From contig JAJAYS010000361.1 in NCBI GenBank assembly GCA_026786065.1, forward strand, positions 1 to 16,037: a stretch of 16,037 nt of DNA. Reading direction: 5' to 3'. This document shows, one piece after another, positions 9,910-16,037 of this stretch. The notes under the pieces were generated by a model. It was not told the DNA's origin. It saw nothing but the letters and a program-made list of their open reading frames with translations, and did no database searches. Source of the DNA: Polaromonas sp. (GTDB lineage: Bacteria > Pseudomonadota > Gammaproteobacteria > Burkholderiales > Burkholderiaceae_C). The stretch's first letter is position 1; every line of letters begins with the position of its first letter. A program made the translations under genes and the position numbers.

Positions 9910-11205
9910 CTACTCGTAAATCTCGGCATCCGGGTCGGTCGACTCTAACTCGTAGCTCGCGGCCAGCATCGCCAGCCGGCCGATCACGCCGTACATGTAG
10001 AAACGGTTCGGGCTGCTGGAGCCGGGCTTTTCACCCGGCTGCGGCAGCCGGCCGCTGTCGGCGAAGGCCAACGGCACGAAGCTGGCGCCGGGCGCGTTCA
10101 GGTTTTCGTCGGTGCCGCGCTCGGCATGCACCCGGTAGAAGCCGCCGACCACGTAGCGGTCCATCATGTACACCACCGGCTCGGCTACCGCGTCGTTGAC
10201 GCGCTCGTTGGTCAGCACACCCTCCTGAATAATCACCGCCGACAGCGGCTGGCCGCCCTTGGTCGCGCTCATCTTGTTTTTGGTCTTGCGGCTTAAGGTG
10301 TCCAGGTCCTTGACGTCGCGCACCGTCATGATGCCCATGCCGTAGGTGCCGTTGTCGGCCTTGACGACGACGAACGGCTTTTCGTTGATGCCGTATTCCT
10401 TGTACTTGCGCTTGATCTTCGCCAGCAGCGCATCGACGTTGGTCGTCAGGCATTCCATGCCAGTGTCTTCGGCGAAGTTGATGTCGCCGCACTGCGCGAA
10501 CATCGGGTTGATCAGCCAGGGGTCGATGCCCAGCAGCTTGCCGAAGCGTTTGGAGACTTCCTCGTAGGCCTTGAAGTGGGTCGATTTGCGCCGCACCGAC
10601 CAGCCGGCATGCAAAGGCGGCAACAAGAACTGCTCGTTGATGTCTTCGAGAATGCCTGGAATGCCGGCCGACAGGTCGTTGTTCAGCAAGATCGTGCAGG
10701 GGTCGAAATTCTTCAGCCCGAGGCGGTTGCGGGTGCGGATCAGCGGCTCGATCGTGATGGTCTCGCCAGTCGGCAGAGTCAGCGTGGTCGGTTCTTTCAA
10801 GTCCGGGTCCAGCGAGCCGAAGCGCACGTTGAGGCCAGCCTGGTGAAAGATGCGCTTGAGCTGCAGCACGTTGGCCAGGTAAAACGCATTGCGGGTGTGG
10901 CTTTCAGGCACTACCAGCAGGTTGCGCGCTTCAGGGCAGATTTTCTCGATCGCCGCCATCGCCGCCTGCACCGCCAGCGGCAGCATCTCGGGCGTCAGGT
11001 TGTTCCAGCCGCCGGGGTACAGATTGGTATCAACCGGCGCCAGCTTGAAGCCGGCATTGCGCACATCGACCGAGCTGTAAAACGGCGGGGTGTGCTCCAT
11101 CCACTCGAGCCGGAACCAGCGCTCGATGGCCGGCGTCGAGTCCAGGATGCGCTGCTCGAGTTCATTGATGGGGCCGGTCAGGGCGGTGATCAGGTGCGGG
11201 ACCAT
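9910..11205 (-). CDS. gshA: Glutamate--cysteine ligase, T. ferrooxidans type
   Basis: This enzyme makes gamma-glutamylcysteine from glutamate, cysteine and ATP, the first step of glutathione synthesis in the cytoplasm. The 431-residue sequence, with MVPHLITALTGPINELEQRIL at the start, YSSVDVRNAGFKLAPVDTNLYPGGWNNL (44-71), VVVKADNGTYGMGI and RFYMYGVIGRLAMLAASYELE, belongs to the proteobacterial GshA type distinct from E. coli GshA. The ADNGTYGMG loop probably binds nucleotide, by analogy with ATP-grasp enzymes. The start ATG at 11205 has only a weak GAAAG upstream, but it matches the family N-terminus as I remember it. It lies 140 nt downstream of proA on the same strand, behind a hairpin. Glutathione synthetase (gshB) is not in the window, and kup lies downstream. 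Confidence 0.93.
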   Translation of the reverse strand: MVPHLITALTGPINELEQRILDSTPAIERWFRLEWMEHTPPFYSSVDVRNAGFKLAPVDTNLYPGGWNNLTPEMLPLAVQAAMAAIEKICPEARNLLVVPESHTRNAFYLANVLQLKRIFHQAGLNVRFGSLDPDLKEPTTLTLPTGETITIEPLIRTRNRLGLKNFDPCTILLNNDLSAGIPGILEDINEQFLLPPLHAGWSVRRKSTHFKAYEEVSKRFGKLLGIDPWLINPMFAQCGDINFAEDTGMECLTTNVDALLAKIKRKYKEYGINEKPFVVVKADNGTYGMGIMTVRDVKDLDTLSRKTKNKMSATKGGQPLSAVIIQEGVLTNERVNDAVAEPVVYMMDRYVVGGFYRVHAERGTDENLNAPGASFVPLAFADSGRLPQPGEKPGSSSPNRFYMYGVIGRLAMLAASYELESTDPDAEIYE

Positions 11206-11235
11206 GCTTGGTCACTTTCTGTTTTTTGCGGAAAT

Positions 11236-11262
11236 ATCAAAATAGACTTTTATCCGCCCCGG
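11236..11262 (-). repeat. Possible degenerate copy of the dispersed repeat upstream of gshA
   Basis: The plus strand reads ATAG-N3-TTTATCCGC-N2-CGG, which is shared with the tail of copy 2 (6057-6074). It is AT-rich against GC-rich surroundings and lies 31 nt upstream of the gshA start, so it may instead be the gshA promoter region. The matching is weaker than for copies 1-4. Confidence 0.35.
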
Positions 11263-11286
11263 TTATAGCCGAGTGGCCGTTTGCGG

Positions 11287-11310
11287 TCTGTCGGACGGTG
11301 GACCGACAGA
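11287..11310. other. Hairpin between proA and gshA
   Basis: TCTGTCGG (11287-11294) and CCGACAGA (11303-11310) form a perfect 8-bp stem with an 8-nt loop, 36 nt after the proA stop. No T-run follows on either strand, so it is not a typical intrinsic terminator. It may be an RNA-processing or attenuating hairpin, or a palindromic protein site. Confidence 0.5.
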
Positions 11311-11345
11311 GCCGCCCGGCAAGCCGCACGCCGGCGCCCGTGCGC

Positions 11346-12686
11346 CTAAACGCGCACCTCGCCATCCCCCAGCACCACGTACTTCAGCGAAGTCAGCCCT
11401 TCGATGCCGACCGGCCCGCGGGCGTGGAACTTGTCGGTCGAAATGCCGATTTCGGCACCGAGCCCGAACTCGAAGCCGTCGGCAAAGCGCGTGCTGGCAT
11501 TGACCATCACGCTGGCCGAATCGACCTCGCGCAAAAAGCGCTGCGCATGCTGGTGCTCGCGCGTGACGATAGCGTCGGTGTGGTGGCTGCTGTAGTGGTT
11601 GATGTGGGCAATCGCCTGGTCCAGCCCGTCCACCAGCTTGATGCTGACGACCGGTGCAAGGTACTCCTGGTACCAGTCCTGCTCGGTCGCGGCAACGATG
11701 TCCCAGCCGCCAATTGCTACAACTTTCATAGCTGCCTTCGTCCGCAAAATATGGGCTGCAGCATCATCGCAGCGCATTTGCACGCCTTTTTCGGCAAAGA
11801 TCGGGCCGATCTTCTGCAGAAAGGCGTCGGCCACGCCGCGTGCCACCAGCAGGCTTTCCATCGCGTTGCAGGGGCTGTATTTCTGCGTCTTGGCGTTGTC
11901 GGCCACGCGCACCGCCATCGCCAGGTCGCAGGGGTCATCGACATACACATGGCAGTTGCCGTCCAGGTGCTTGATCACCGGCACCTTGGCGCCGGCGCTG
12001 ACGCGTTCGATCAGCCCCTTGCCGCCGCGCGGGATGATGACATCGACAAACTCCGGCATCGCGATCAGCAGGCCGACGGCCTCGCGGTCGGTGGTCGGCA
12101 CCAGTTGCACCGCATCGACCGGCAGGCCGGCCTCAAGCAGCGCCTGCTGCACCAGCGCGGCCAGCGCCTTGTTCGACTCGATGGCTTCGGAGCCGCCGCG
12201 CAGGATGCAGGCATTGCCGCTTTTGATGGCCAGCGAAGCCGCCTCGATGGTCACGTTGGGCCGACTTTCGTAAATCATGCCGAACACGCCGATCGGCACC
12301 CGCATCTGGCCGACGCGGATGCCGCTGGGCTGCTGGCGCAAGGCGGTGATCTCGCCAATCACGTCGGGCATCGCCGCGAGTTGTTCGCAGCCGGTGGCAA
12401 CGGTTTCCAGCGCGGCGGCATCCAATTTGAGCCGGTCCAGCAGCGGCCCGGCCAGGCCGGCGGTCGTGGCCCGGTCCAGATCGCTCCGGTTGGCCGATTG
12501 CAGCGCTGGGGCCTGGCTCCGCAGCAGCCTGGCCAGCGCTATAAGCGCTCTGTTTTTAGTAGCCGCTTGCGCCCGAGCCATATGGGTTGAAGCCGCTTTT
12601 GCCTGTGAACCGAGGGCCTGCATCAGGCTGGCCACTTCAGCGGCCGGCGGGGCGCTCGGGGCGGTGAAAAAGTCGGGCGCGTTCAT
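11346..12686 (-). CDS. proA: Gamma-glutamyl phosphate reductase
   Basis: This enzyme reduces gamma-glutamyl phosphate with NADPH to glutamate-5-semialdehyde, the second step of proline synthesis from glutamate. From the ATG at 12686 it has 446 residues. It has the aldehyde-dehydrogenase fold, with [39 protein letters not shown] (130-168), IPRGGKGLI (218-226), [11 protein letters not shown] (240-250) and catalytic Cys273 in [13 protein letters not shown]. It ends [23 protein letters not shown]. Its ATG overlaps the holA stop (ATGA), so it is translationally coupled to holA. Residues about 313-328 ([16 protein letters not shown]) look inserted relative to the family. They are encoded by a copy of the dispersed repeat with AT-rich codons unlike the rest of the gene. 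The open frame also continues upstream of 12686 inside holA, but that part is out of family. proB is not in the window. Confidence 0.97.
   Translation of the reverse strand: MNAPDFFTAPSAPPAAEVASLMQALGSQAKAASTHMARAQAATKNRALIALARLLRSQAPALQSANRSDLDRATTAGLAGPLLDRLKLDAAALETVATGCEQLAAMPDVIGEITALRQQPSGIRVGQMRVPIGVFGMIYESRPNVTIEAASLAIKSGNACILRGGSEAIESNKALAALVQQALLEAGLPVDAVQLVPTTDREAVGLLIAMPEFVDVIIPRGGKGLIERVSAGAKVPVIKHLDGNCHVYVDDPCDLAMAVRVADNAKTQKYSPCNAMESLLVARGVADAFLQKIGPIFAEKGVQMRCDDAAAHILRTKAAMKVVAIGGWDIVAATEQDWYQEYLAPVVSIKLVDGLDQAIAHINHYSSHHTDAIVTREHQHAQRFLREVDSASVMVNASTRFADGFEFGLGAEIGISTDKFHARGPVGIEGLTSLKYVVLGDGEVRV
11706..11757 (-). repeat. Dispersed AGCTA/ATAGC repeat, copy 4 (inside proA)
   Basis: The 28-nt plus-strand stretch 11706-11733 matches 9652-9679 (copy 3) at 21 of 28 positions. 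Both begin GCCGCCA, carry TTGCTA and end ATAGCT, with all spacings equal. Beyond a shorter spacer both continue with CCGCAAAAT. The minus-strand core is AGCTAT-N7-GTAGC. It is in frame and translated as part of ProA. Confidence 0.75.
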
Positions 12687-13825
12687 GGTCCTATTTTGAC
12701 CGCAATCGGGCTGCGCAACGGGGCTTTTCCGGTGCCCGCCAGCGGCGCCGCACACTGCGCGCAGACCATTGCCGCGAGCCGGTGCAGCGCCTGCCAGCCG
12801 CTGGCGGGCCAGTCGGGCTGCTTCAGGCCCTTGACGATGCCATCGACCTGGTGCGCGGCCGCCAGCAGATCCGACAGCACCGCCTGGCTGAGTTGCGGCA
12901 GCACCCGCTCGTAAAGTTTTTCTTTCGCGCCCCAGACGCGGTTCTCGCGCAGCGCCATAGGCATCGGCCGGCCGGCCGCCATCGCGGCCTTGACCCGCTT
13001 CAGGCTGCGGATGTCTTCGCTCAGCGCCCAATGCACCAGCACCTCGGCCTCGCCTTCGGCCTGCAGCCCGTCGAGCATGCGCGCAGCGCGCAGCGGCTGC
13101 CCGCCCAGCACCGCCTCGGCGAGCTTGAAGACGTCGTAGCGCGCCACGTTCAACACCGCGCTTTCGACCTGCGCAAAGCCCAGCACGCCGCCGTCGGCGG
13201 CCGCAGGCGGGTGCAGCAAGGCCAGCTTCTGGATTTCCTGATGCGCCGCCAGCAGGTTGCCCTCGACCCGATCGGCAAAGAACGCCAGCGTGCGCTGGCC
13301 CTCTTCACCGGCGGCGACCCGCTGGCCCTGAAGTTGCAAACGCTGGGCGATCCACTGCGGCAGATTGCGCCGGTCGATGGCATCGAACTTGATGGCGACA
13401 CCGCAACGCTCCAGCGTCTCGAACCAGGCGCTCTTGCTGGTCGCGCCATCGAGCCGGGGCAGCAACACCAGCGTCAGCGTGGACGCCCCGGCGGCGTCGC
13501 TCGCCTCGCGGCCGGCGCGCTCTGCTAGGTGCTGCAGCGCCACCGAGCCCTCCTTGCCCGGCTTGCCGCTGGGCACACGAATCTCGATGATCTGCTTGTC
13601 GGCAAACAGGCTCATCTCGCTGCCGCTGGCGAGCACCGCGCTCCAGTCGAAACGCGCGCCCTGGGCTATGTGAACGCTGCGCTCGGTGAAGCCCTGGGCC
13701 CGTGCCGTGGCCCGCAGCTGGTCGGCCGCTTCCTGCACCAGCAGGGGCTCGTCGCCGTGCAGCGTGTACAGGTTTTTGAGGCCGCGCTGAAGGTGGGGGG
13801 TGAGCTGGGGAGCGGTGATTTGCAT
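12683..13825 (-). CDS. holA: DNA polymerase III delta subunit
   Basis: HolA is the clamp-loader delta subunit that opens the beta sliding clamp. The product has 380 residues from the ATG at 13825. [39 protein letters not shown] is the family N-terminus. [32 protein letters not shown] (about 81-100, which includes the usual beta-binding region) and [27 protein letters not shown] follow, then a C-terminal helical collar domain. GGAG lies only 2 nt before the ATG, and a GTG sits directly before it, so the exact start may differ by a codon or so. The frame continues open to 14215, but that part reads through a hexamer array and is not HolA. Its stop overlaps proA (ATGA). No lptE or leuS gene precedes it here. 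Confidence 0.95.
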   Translation of the reverse strand: MQITAPQLTPHLQRGLKNLYTLHGDEPLLVQEAADQLRATARAQGFTERSVHIAQGARFDWSAVLASGSEMSLFADKQIIEIRVPSGKPGKEGSVALQHLAERAGREASDAAGASTLTLVLLPRLDGATSKSAWFETLERCGVAIKFDAIDRRNLPQWIAQRLQLQGQRVAAGEEGQRTLAFFADRVEGNLLAAHQEIQKLALLHPPAAADGGVLGFAQVESAVLNVARYDVFKLAEAVLGGQPLRAARMLDGLQAEGEAEVLVHWALSEDIRSLKRVKAAMAAGRPMPMALRENRVWGAKEKLYERVLPQLSQAVLSDLLAAAHQVDGIVKGLKQPDWPASGWQALHRLAAMVCAQCAAPLAGTGKAPLRSPIAVKIGP

Positions 13826-14298
13826 CACTCCGGATTTTAAGGCGGGCCATGGCCGAGGCTGCGCAGCCTGACGGTTTTCGGGGCGGTGTTTTCGGGAGTC
13901 ATGCCCGCAATGCGGTGCGGTGTGGCGGCAGGGCCAAGAATGGTCGATGGCGCTGGTCCAGGTGCTGACTCCGTGCCTGGCGATTCCTGAAAGCTCAATG
14001 CTTGTGCCGTGCAGGACGAGTTGGGTGGCTCGAGGTTGAAAAGGGGGCGTGAATTTTTCGGCTTGACGCTGCTGACCGGTCACCTCCGCTTCCCCGGCCC
14101 CGGCCCCGGCCCCGGCCCCGACTCCGACTTCGGCGCCGACCTGGCCTGGACTGAACCAGCCCACGTCCACGCGTATCGGGCATGGGTGAATATCAGTTCG
14201 CCCCCCGGAAACCACCGGTGCCGGGCGGAAATTGAGCTTTCGCCTTCACGGCCGTTCAAGACGATCACAGGTCAGCCTCAGAAAGGGCTCACTCGCCG
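13826..14298. other. Non-coding gap between holA and the Lrp/AsnC gene (473 nt)
   Basis: I could support no gene here. The frame extending holA upstream encodes Gly/Ala/Arg-rich residues through the hexamer array and has no recognisable motif. The gap holds the array at 14091-14138. Both the holA promoter and the end of the regulator transcript should lie here, but neither a clear promoter nor a terminator with a T-run was seen. Confidence 0.65.
14091..14138. repeat. Hexanucleotide array (GCCCCG), eight units
   Basis: There are four perfect GCCCCG units (14097-14120), flanked by one TCCCCG and three degenerate units, ACTCCG, ACTTCG and GCGCCG. It has the same period as the array at 9797 but a different unit. 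It lies outside any supported gene, 153 nt before the end of the Lrp/AsnC gene. Confidence 0.9.
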
Positions 14299-14724
14299 TC
14301 AACTCAGCCGGTAGGTCTCCAGATGAATGCTGGTCTCGGTGTTGCTGATGCCTTTGACCAGCCGGATCCGCTCCAGCACCTTCGCCAGCTCCTGCAGATT
14401 GCCGACACGCAGTTCGGCCAGCAGATCCCAGCGCCCGTTGGTGTCGTGCAGCGTCGCCACGTTGGGCTCGCCGAGCAGGCTGGCGATCACGCTGCGGGTC
14501 TGGTTGCCTTCGACCGCAATGCCCATCCAGGCGCGGATGACGTTTTGCTGCACGTCGGGCCGCAGCCGCACCGTGTAGCCGACGATGACGCCGTCGTCTT
14601 CGAGCCGGCGGATGCGGTTGGTGACGGTGCCGCGCGACACCTTCAGCCGCGCCGCCAGCGCGGCAACGGTGCTGCGGGCGTCGCGGCGCAACAGGCCGAG
14701 TAATTGCTGGTCGGTTTCATCCAT
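14299..14724 (-). CDS. Lrp/AsnC-family transcriptional regulator
   Basis: This is a DNA-binding regulator that senses amino acids, 141 residues from the ATG at 14724 (MDETDQQLLGLLRRDARS, the usual AsnC opening). The helix-turn-helix covers about 19-40 (TVAALAARLKVSRGTVTNRIRRL), followed by DDGVIVGYTVRL and a RAM ligand-binding/oligomerisation domain (about 62-141; NGRWDLLAELRVGNLQEL). An in-frame ATG lies 18 codons upstream, but those codons would run through the inverted repeat at 14735-14760, so the later start with AAAGA upstream is preferred. It is divergent from ornithine cyclodeaminase, a common layout for a local Lrp-type activator responding to ornithine, arginine or proline. That link is inferred from position. 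Confidence 0.92.
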   Translation of the reverse strand: MDETDQQLLGLLRRDARSTVAALAARLKVSRGTVTNRIRRLEDDGVIVGYTVRLRPDVQQNVIRAWMGIAVEGNQTRSVIASLLGEPNVATLHDTNGRWDLLAELRVGNLQELAKVLERIRLVKGISNTETSIHLETYRLS

Positions 14725-14734
14725 TCTTTCATTT

Positions 14735-14782
14735 TGGCATTTGTGGTTGCCTAAATGCCAGATAACTACTCTTTTCAATGCC
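14735..14782. promoter_or_regulatory. Candidate Lrp/AsnC operator with repeated ATGCC half-sites
   Basis: TGGCATTT (14735-14742) and AAATGCCA (14753-14760) are perfect 8-bp inverted arms with a 10-bp centre, starting 10 bp upstream of the regulator ATG. A further AATGCC lies at 14777-14782, 23 bp (about two helical turns) from the AATGCC at 14754. Phased half-sites fit cooperative Lrp-type binding. The function is inferred. Confidence 0.55.
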
Positions 14783-14848
14783 TTTTTGCCGATTTCAATT
14801 GTCGTGCGGGGCGCGCAAACTCTGCATCAGACCTTCGAAAGCACTGCA

Positions 14849-14899
14849 ATGAAGGCCACACAAACGAAATTCCATCCCGCCTCCCGAGCCGCCCCATGA
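14849..14899 (+). other. Possible 16-codon leader ORF coupled to ornithine cyclodeaminase
   Basis: ATG at 14849 opens a short frame, MKATQTKFHPASRAAP, whose TGA (14897-14899) overlaps the cyclodeaminase ATG as ATGA. The cyclodeaminase ATG has no Shine-Dalgarno of its own. A GAAAG lies about 8 nt before the small frame. Translation is unproven, and the larger frame is open further upstream. Confidence 0.25.
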
Positions 14900-16037
14900 C
14901 CACCGCCATCCACCCCAGCTACCCGACCCACCCCGCTCACCCCACCACCACCGATGCCAGCCGGCCGGCCGCCCCCACCCGCCAGCTGCAGACCCGCTTC
15001 CTGAGCGCCGACGATGTCGCCAGCCTGATCCAGAGCCACGGCATCGTGCCCAGTCTGCAGGGCATGGCAGAGGCCATTGAAGAAGACTTTCTGCGCTGGC
15101 CGGACTTTGACAAATCGGCGCGCATCGCCAGCCATTCTGCAGGCGGCGTGATCGAGCTGATGCCGGTGGCCGACAATCGGACCTACGCCTTCAAGTACGT
15201 CAACGGCCACCCGAAAAACAGCGCGCTGGGCCTGCCGACGGTCATGGCTTTCGGCGTGCTGGCCGATGTGGAGACCGGCATGCCGCTGCTGGTCAGCGAG
15301 CTGACGCTGACCACGGCGATCCGCACCGCCGCGACCTCGGTGGTTGCGGCACGGGTATTGGCCCGCCCCGGCAGCCGAGTGATGGCCTTGATCGGCAATG
15401 GCGCGCAAAGTGAATTCCAGGCGCTGGCGTTTCACCACCTGCTGGGCATCACCGAGATCCGGTTGTTCGACACCGACCCACTGGCCACCGACAAACTGAT
15501 GCGCAACCTGCAGGCCAACCCCGACGCGAGCGGGCTGCGTTTGGTGCGCTGCGCCAGCACCACTGAAGCGGTGCAGGGAACCGACATCGTGACCACGGTG
15601 ACCGCCGCCAAGGCGCACGCGGCCGTCGTCACACCGGGCATGCTGGAGCCCGGCATGCACCTGAATGCGGTCGGCGGCGACTGCCCCGGCAAAACCGAAC
15701 TGCATGCCGATGTGCTGCGCGCCGCCAGCGTGTTCGTCGAGTACGAGCCGCAGACCCGCATCGAAGGCGAGCTGCAGCAGATGCCCACCGACTTTGCAGT
15801 CACCAGCTTGTGGCAAGTGCTGGCAGGCTGCCAGCCAGGCCGCCGCTCGGCCTCAGAGATCACGCTGTTCGATTCGGTCGGCTTTGCCGTGGAGGATTTC
15901 TCGGCGCTGCGCTTTGTGCAGGCGCTGGCGCTGCAGCAAGGCCTTGGCGCGAGCCTGGATCTGATTCCGGCACTGGCCGACCCCAAAGACCTTTACAGCC
16001 TGGTGCGACCTGACGGGTTTGCGACGGTGGCCGCGCC
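14896..16037 (+). CDS. Ornithine cyclodeaminase (3' end beyond window)
   Basis: This enzyme converts L-ornithine to L-proline and ammonia, using bound NAD+ as a redox catalyst; it belongs to the mu-crystallin/OCD family. At least 380 codons are present and the frame runs off the right edge, near its expected end. It matches Pseudomonas ornithine cyclodeaminase closely from memory: FDKSARIASHS (71-81), YAFKYVNGHP with the substrate-binding lysine K100, SELTLTTAIRTAATS (134-148), the NAD-binding GNGAQSE (168-174) with D192 after the next strand, and NAVGGDCPGKTELHADVL with the catalytic-site aspartate. VEYEPQTRIEGELQQMP follows. The first ~30 residues (His/Pro/Thr-rich, low complexity) precede the normal start of the family. 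No downstream alternative start is obvious. The divergent Lrp/AsnC gene is its probable regulator. Confidence 0.95.
   Translation, partial: MTTAIHPSYPTHPAHPTTTDASRPAAPTRQLQTRFLSADDVASLIQSHGIVPSLQGMAEAIEEDFLRWPDFDKSARIASHSAGGVIELMPVADNRTYAFKYVNGHPKNSALGLPTVMAFGVLADVETGMPLLVSELTLTTAIRTAATSVVAARVLARPGSRVMALIGNGAQSEFQALAFHHLLGITEIRLFDTDPLATDKLMRNLQANPDASGLRLVRCASTTEAVQGTDIVTTVTAAKAHAAVVTPGMLEPGMHLNAVGGDCPGKTELHADVLRAASVFVEYEPQTRIEGELQQMPTDFAVTSLWQVLAGCQPGRRSASEITLFDSVGFAVEDFSALRFVQALALQQGLGASLDLIPALADPKDLYSLVRPDGFATVAA

Noticed and set aside
11287..11310. Rho-independent terminator after proA
   Set aside because: The stem is perfect but no T-run follows on either strand.
11208..12590. Long plus-strand open frame (460 codons) opposite proA
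   Set aside because: It is antisense to proA, with biased composition and no motifs. The codon pattern favours the minus strand.
13826..14215. N-terminal extension of holA, and possible lptE remnant
   Set aside because: The encoded Gly/Ala repeats come from the hexamer array. No lipoprotein signal or LptE-like segment was found.
14827..15816. Long minus-strand open frame (329 codons) opposite ornithine cyclodeaminase
   Set aside because: It is the shadow of a gene with clear family motifs on the plus strand. Its composition (His/Gln/Gly-rich) is that of an antisense artefact.

Overview
This window reads as an ordinary chromosomal stretch of a GC-rich betaproteobacterium, most likely Burkholderiales and probably Comamonadaceae. 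The evidence is the protein families (type-2 ArgC, the 431-residue T. ferrooxidans-type GshA, a TctD/TctE-like two-component pair, a holA-proA unit) and short dispersed AGCTAT-type repeats. I remember repeats of that kind from comamonad genomes, but cannot verify it here. There are thirteen protein genes, one cut by the right edge. I saw no rRNA, tRNA, CRISPR array, transposase, phage or defence gene.

Left part (1-5966). argC (+) converges on the recA-recX unit (-) with a 2-nt gap. recA is divergent from a MarR-family regulator (+). The 206 nt between them hold a proposed recA promoter and a perfect 19-bp inverted repeat. Next come an OmpR-class response regulator (+) and its TctE-like sensor kinase (+), separated by an unusually long 196-nt gap that carries a REP-like palindromic block.

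Middle (5967-9909). A GNAT acetyltransferase and a class-I-amidotransferase-like gamma-glutamyl amide hydrolase (+) overlap by ATGA and form a small operon. They converge on the potassium transporter kup (-). A 479-nt non-coding stretch upstream of kup holds a copy of the dispersed repeat, a 10-bp tandem repeat and a nine-unit hexamer array.

Right part (9910-16037). On the minus strand holA and proA overlap by ATGA and are followed by gshA. Upstream of holA is a 473-nt non-coding gap with a second hexamer array. An Lrp/AsnC regulator (-) is then divergent from ornithine cyclodeaminase (+, incomplete), with a clear inverted repeat just upstream of the regulator.

Functional theme. Many genes handle glutamate-family metabolites: ArgC (towards ornithine), ornithine cyclodeaminase (ornithine to proline), ProA (glutamyl phosphate to glutamate semialdehyde, towards proline), GshA (gamma-glutamylcysteine) and the gamma-glutamyl hydrolase. 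The others are housekeeping (RecA, RecX, HolA, Kup) or regulatory. No convincing intrinsic terminator with a U-tract was found.

I found no clearly new multi-gene system. The most interesting signal is the dispersed repeat family. Four well-matched copies share a fixed-spacing GCTAT-N7-ATAGC core. One is translated inside proA as an apparent in-frame insertion, and one supplies the start codon and first ~20 codons of recX.
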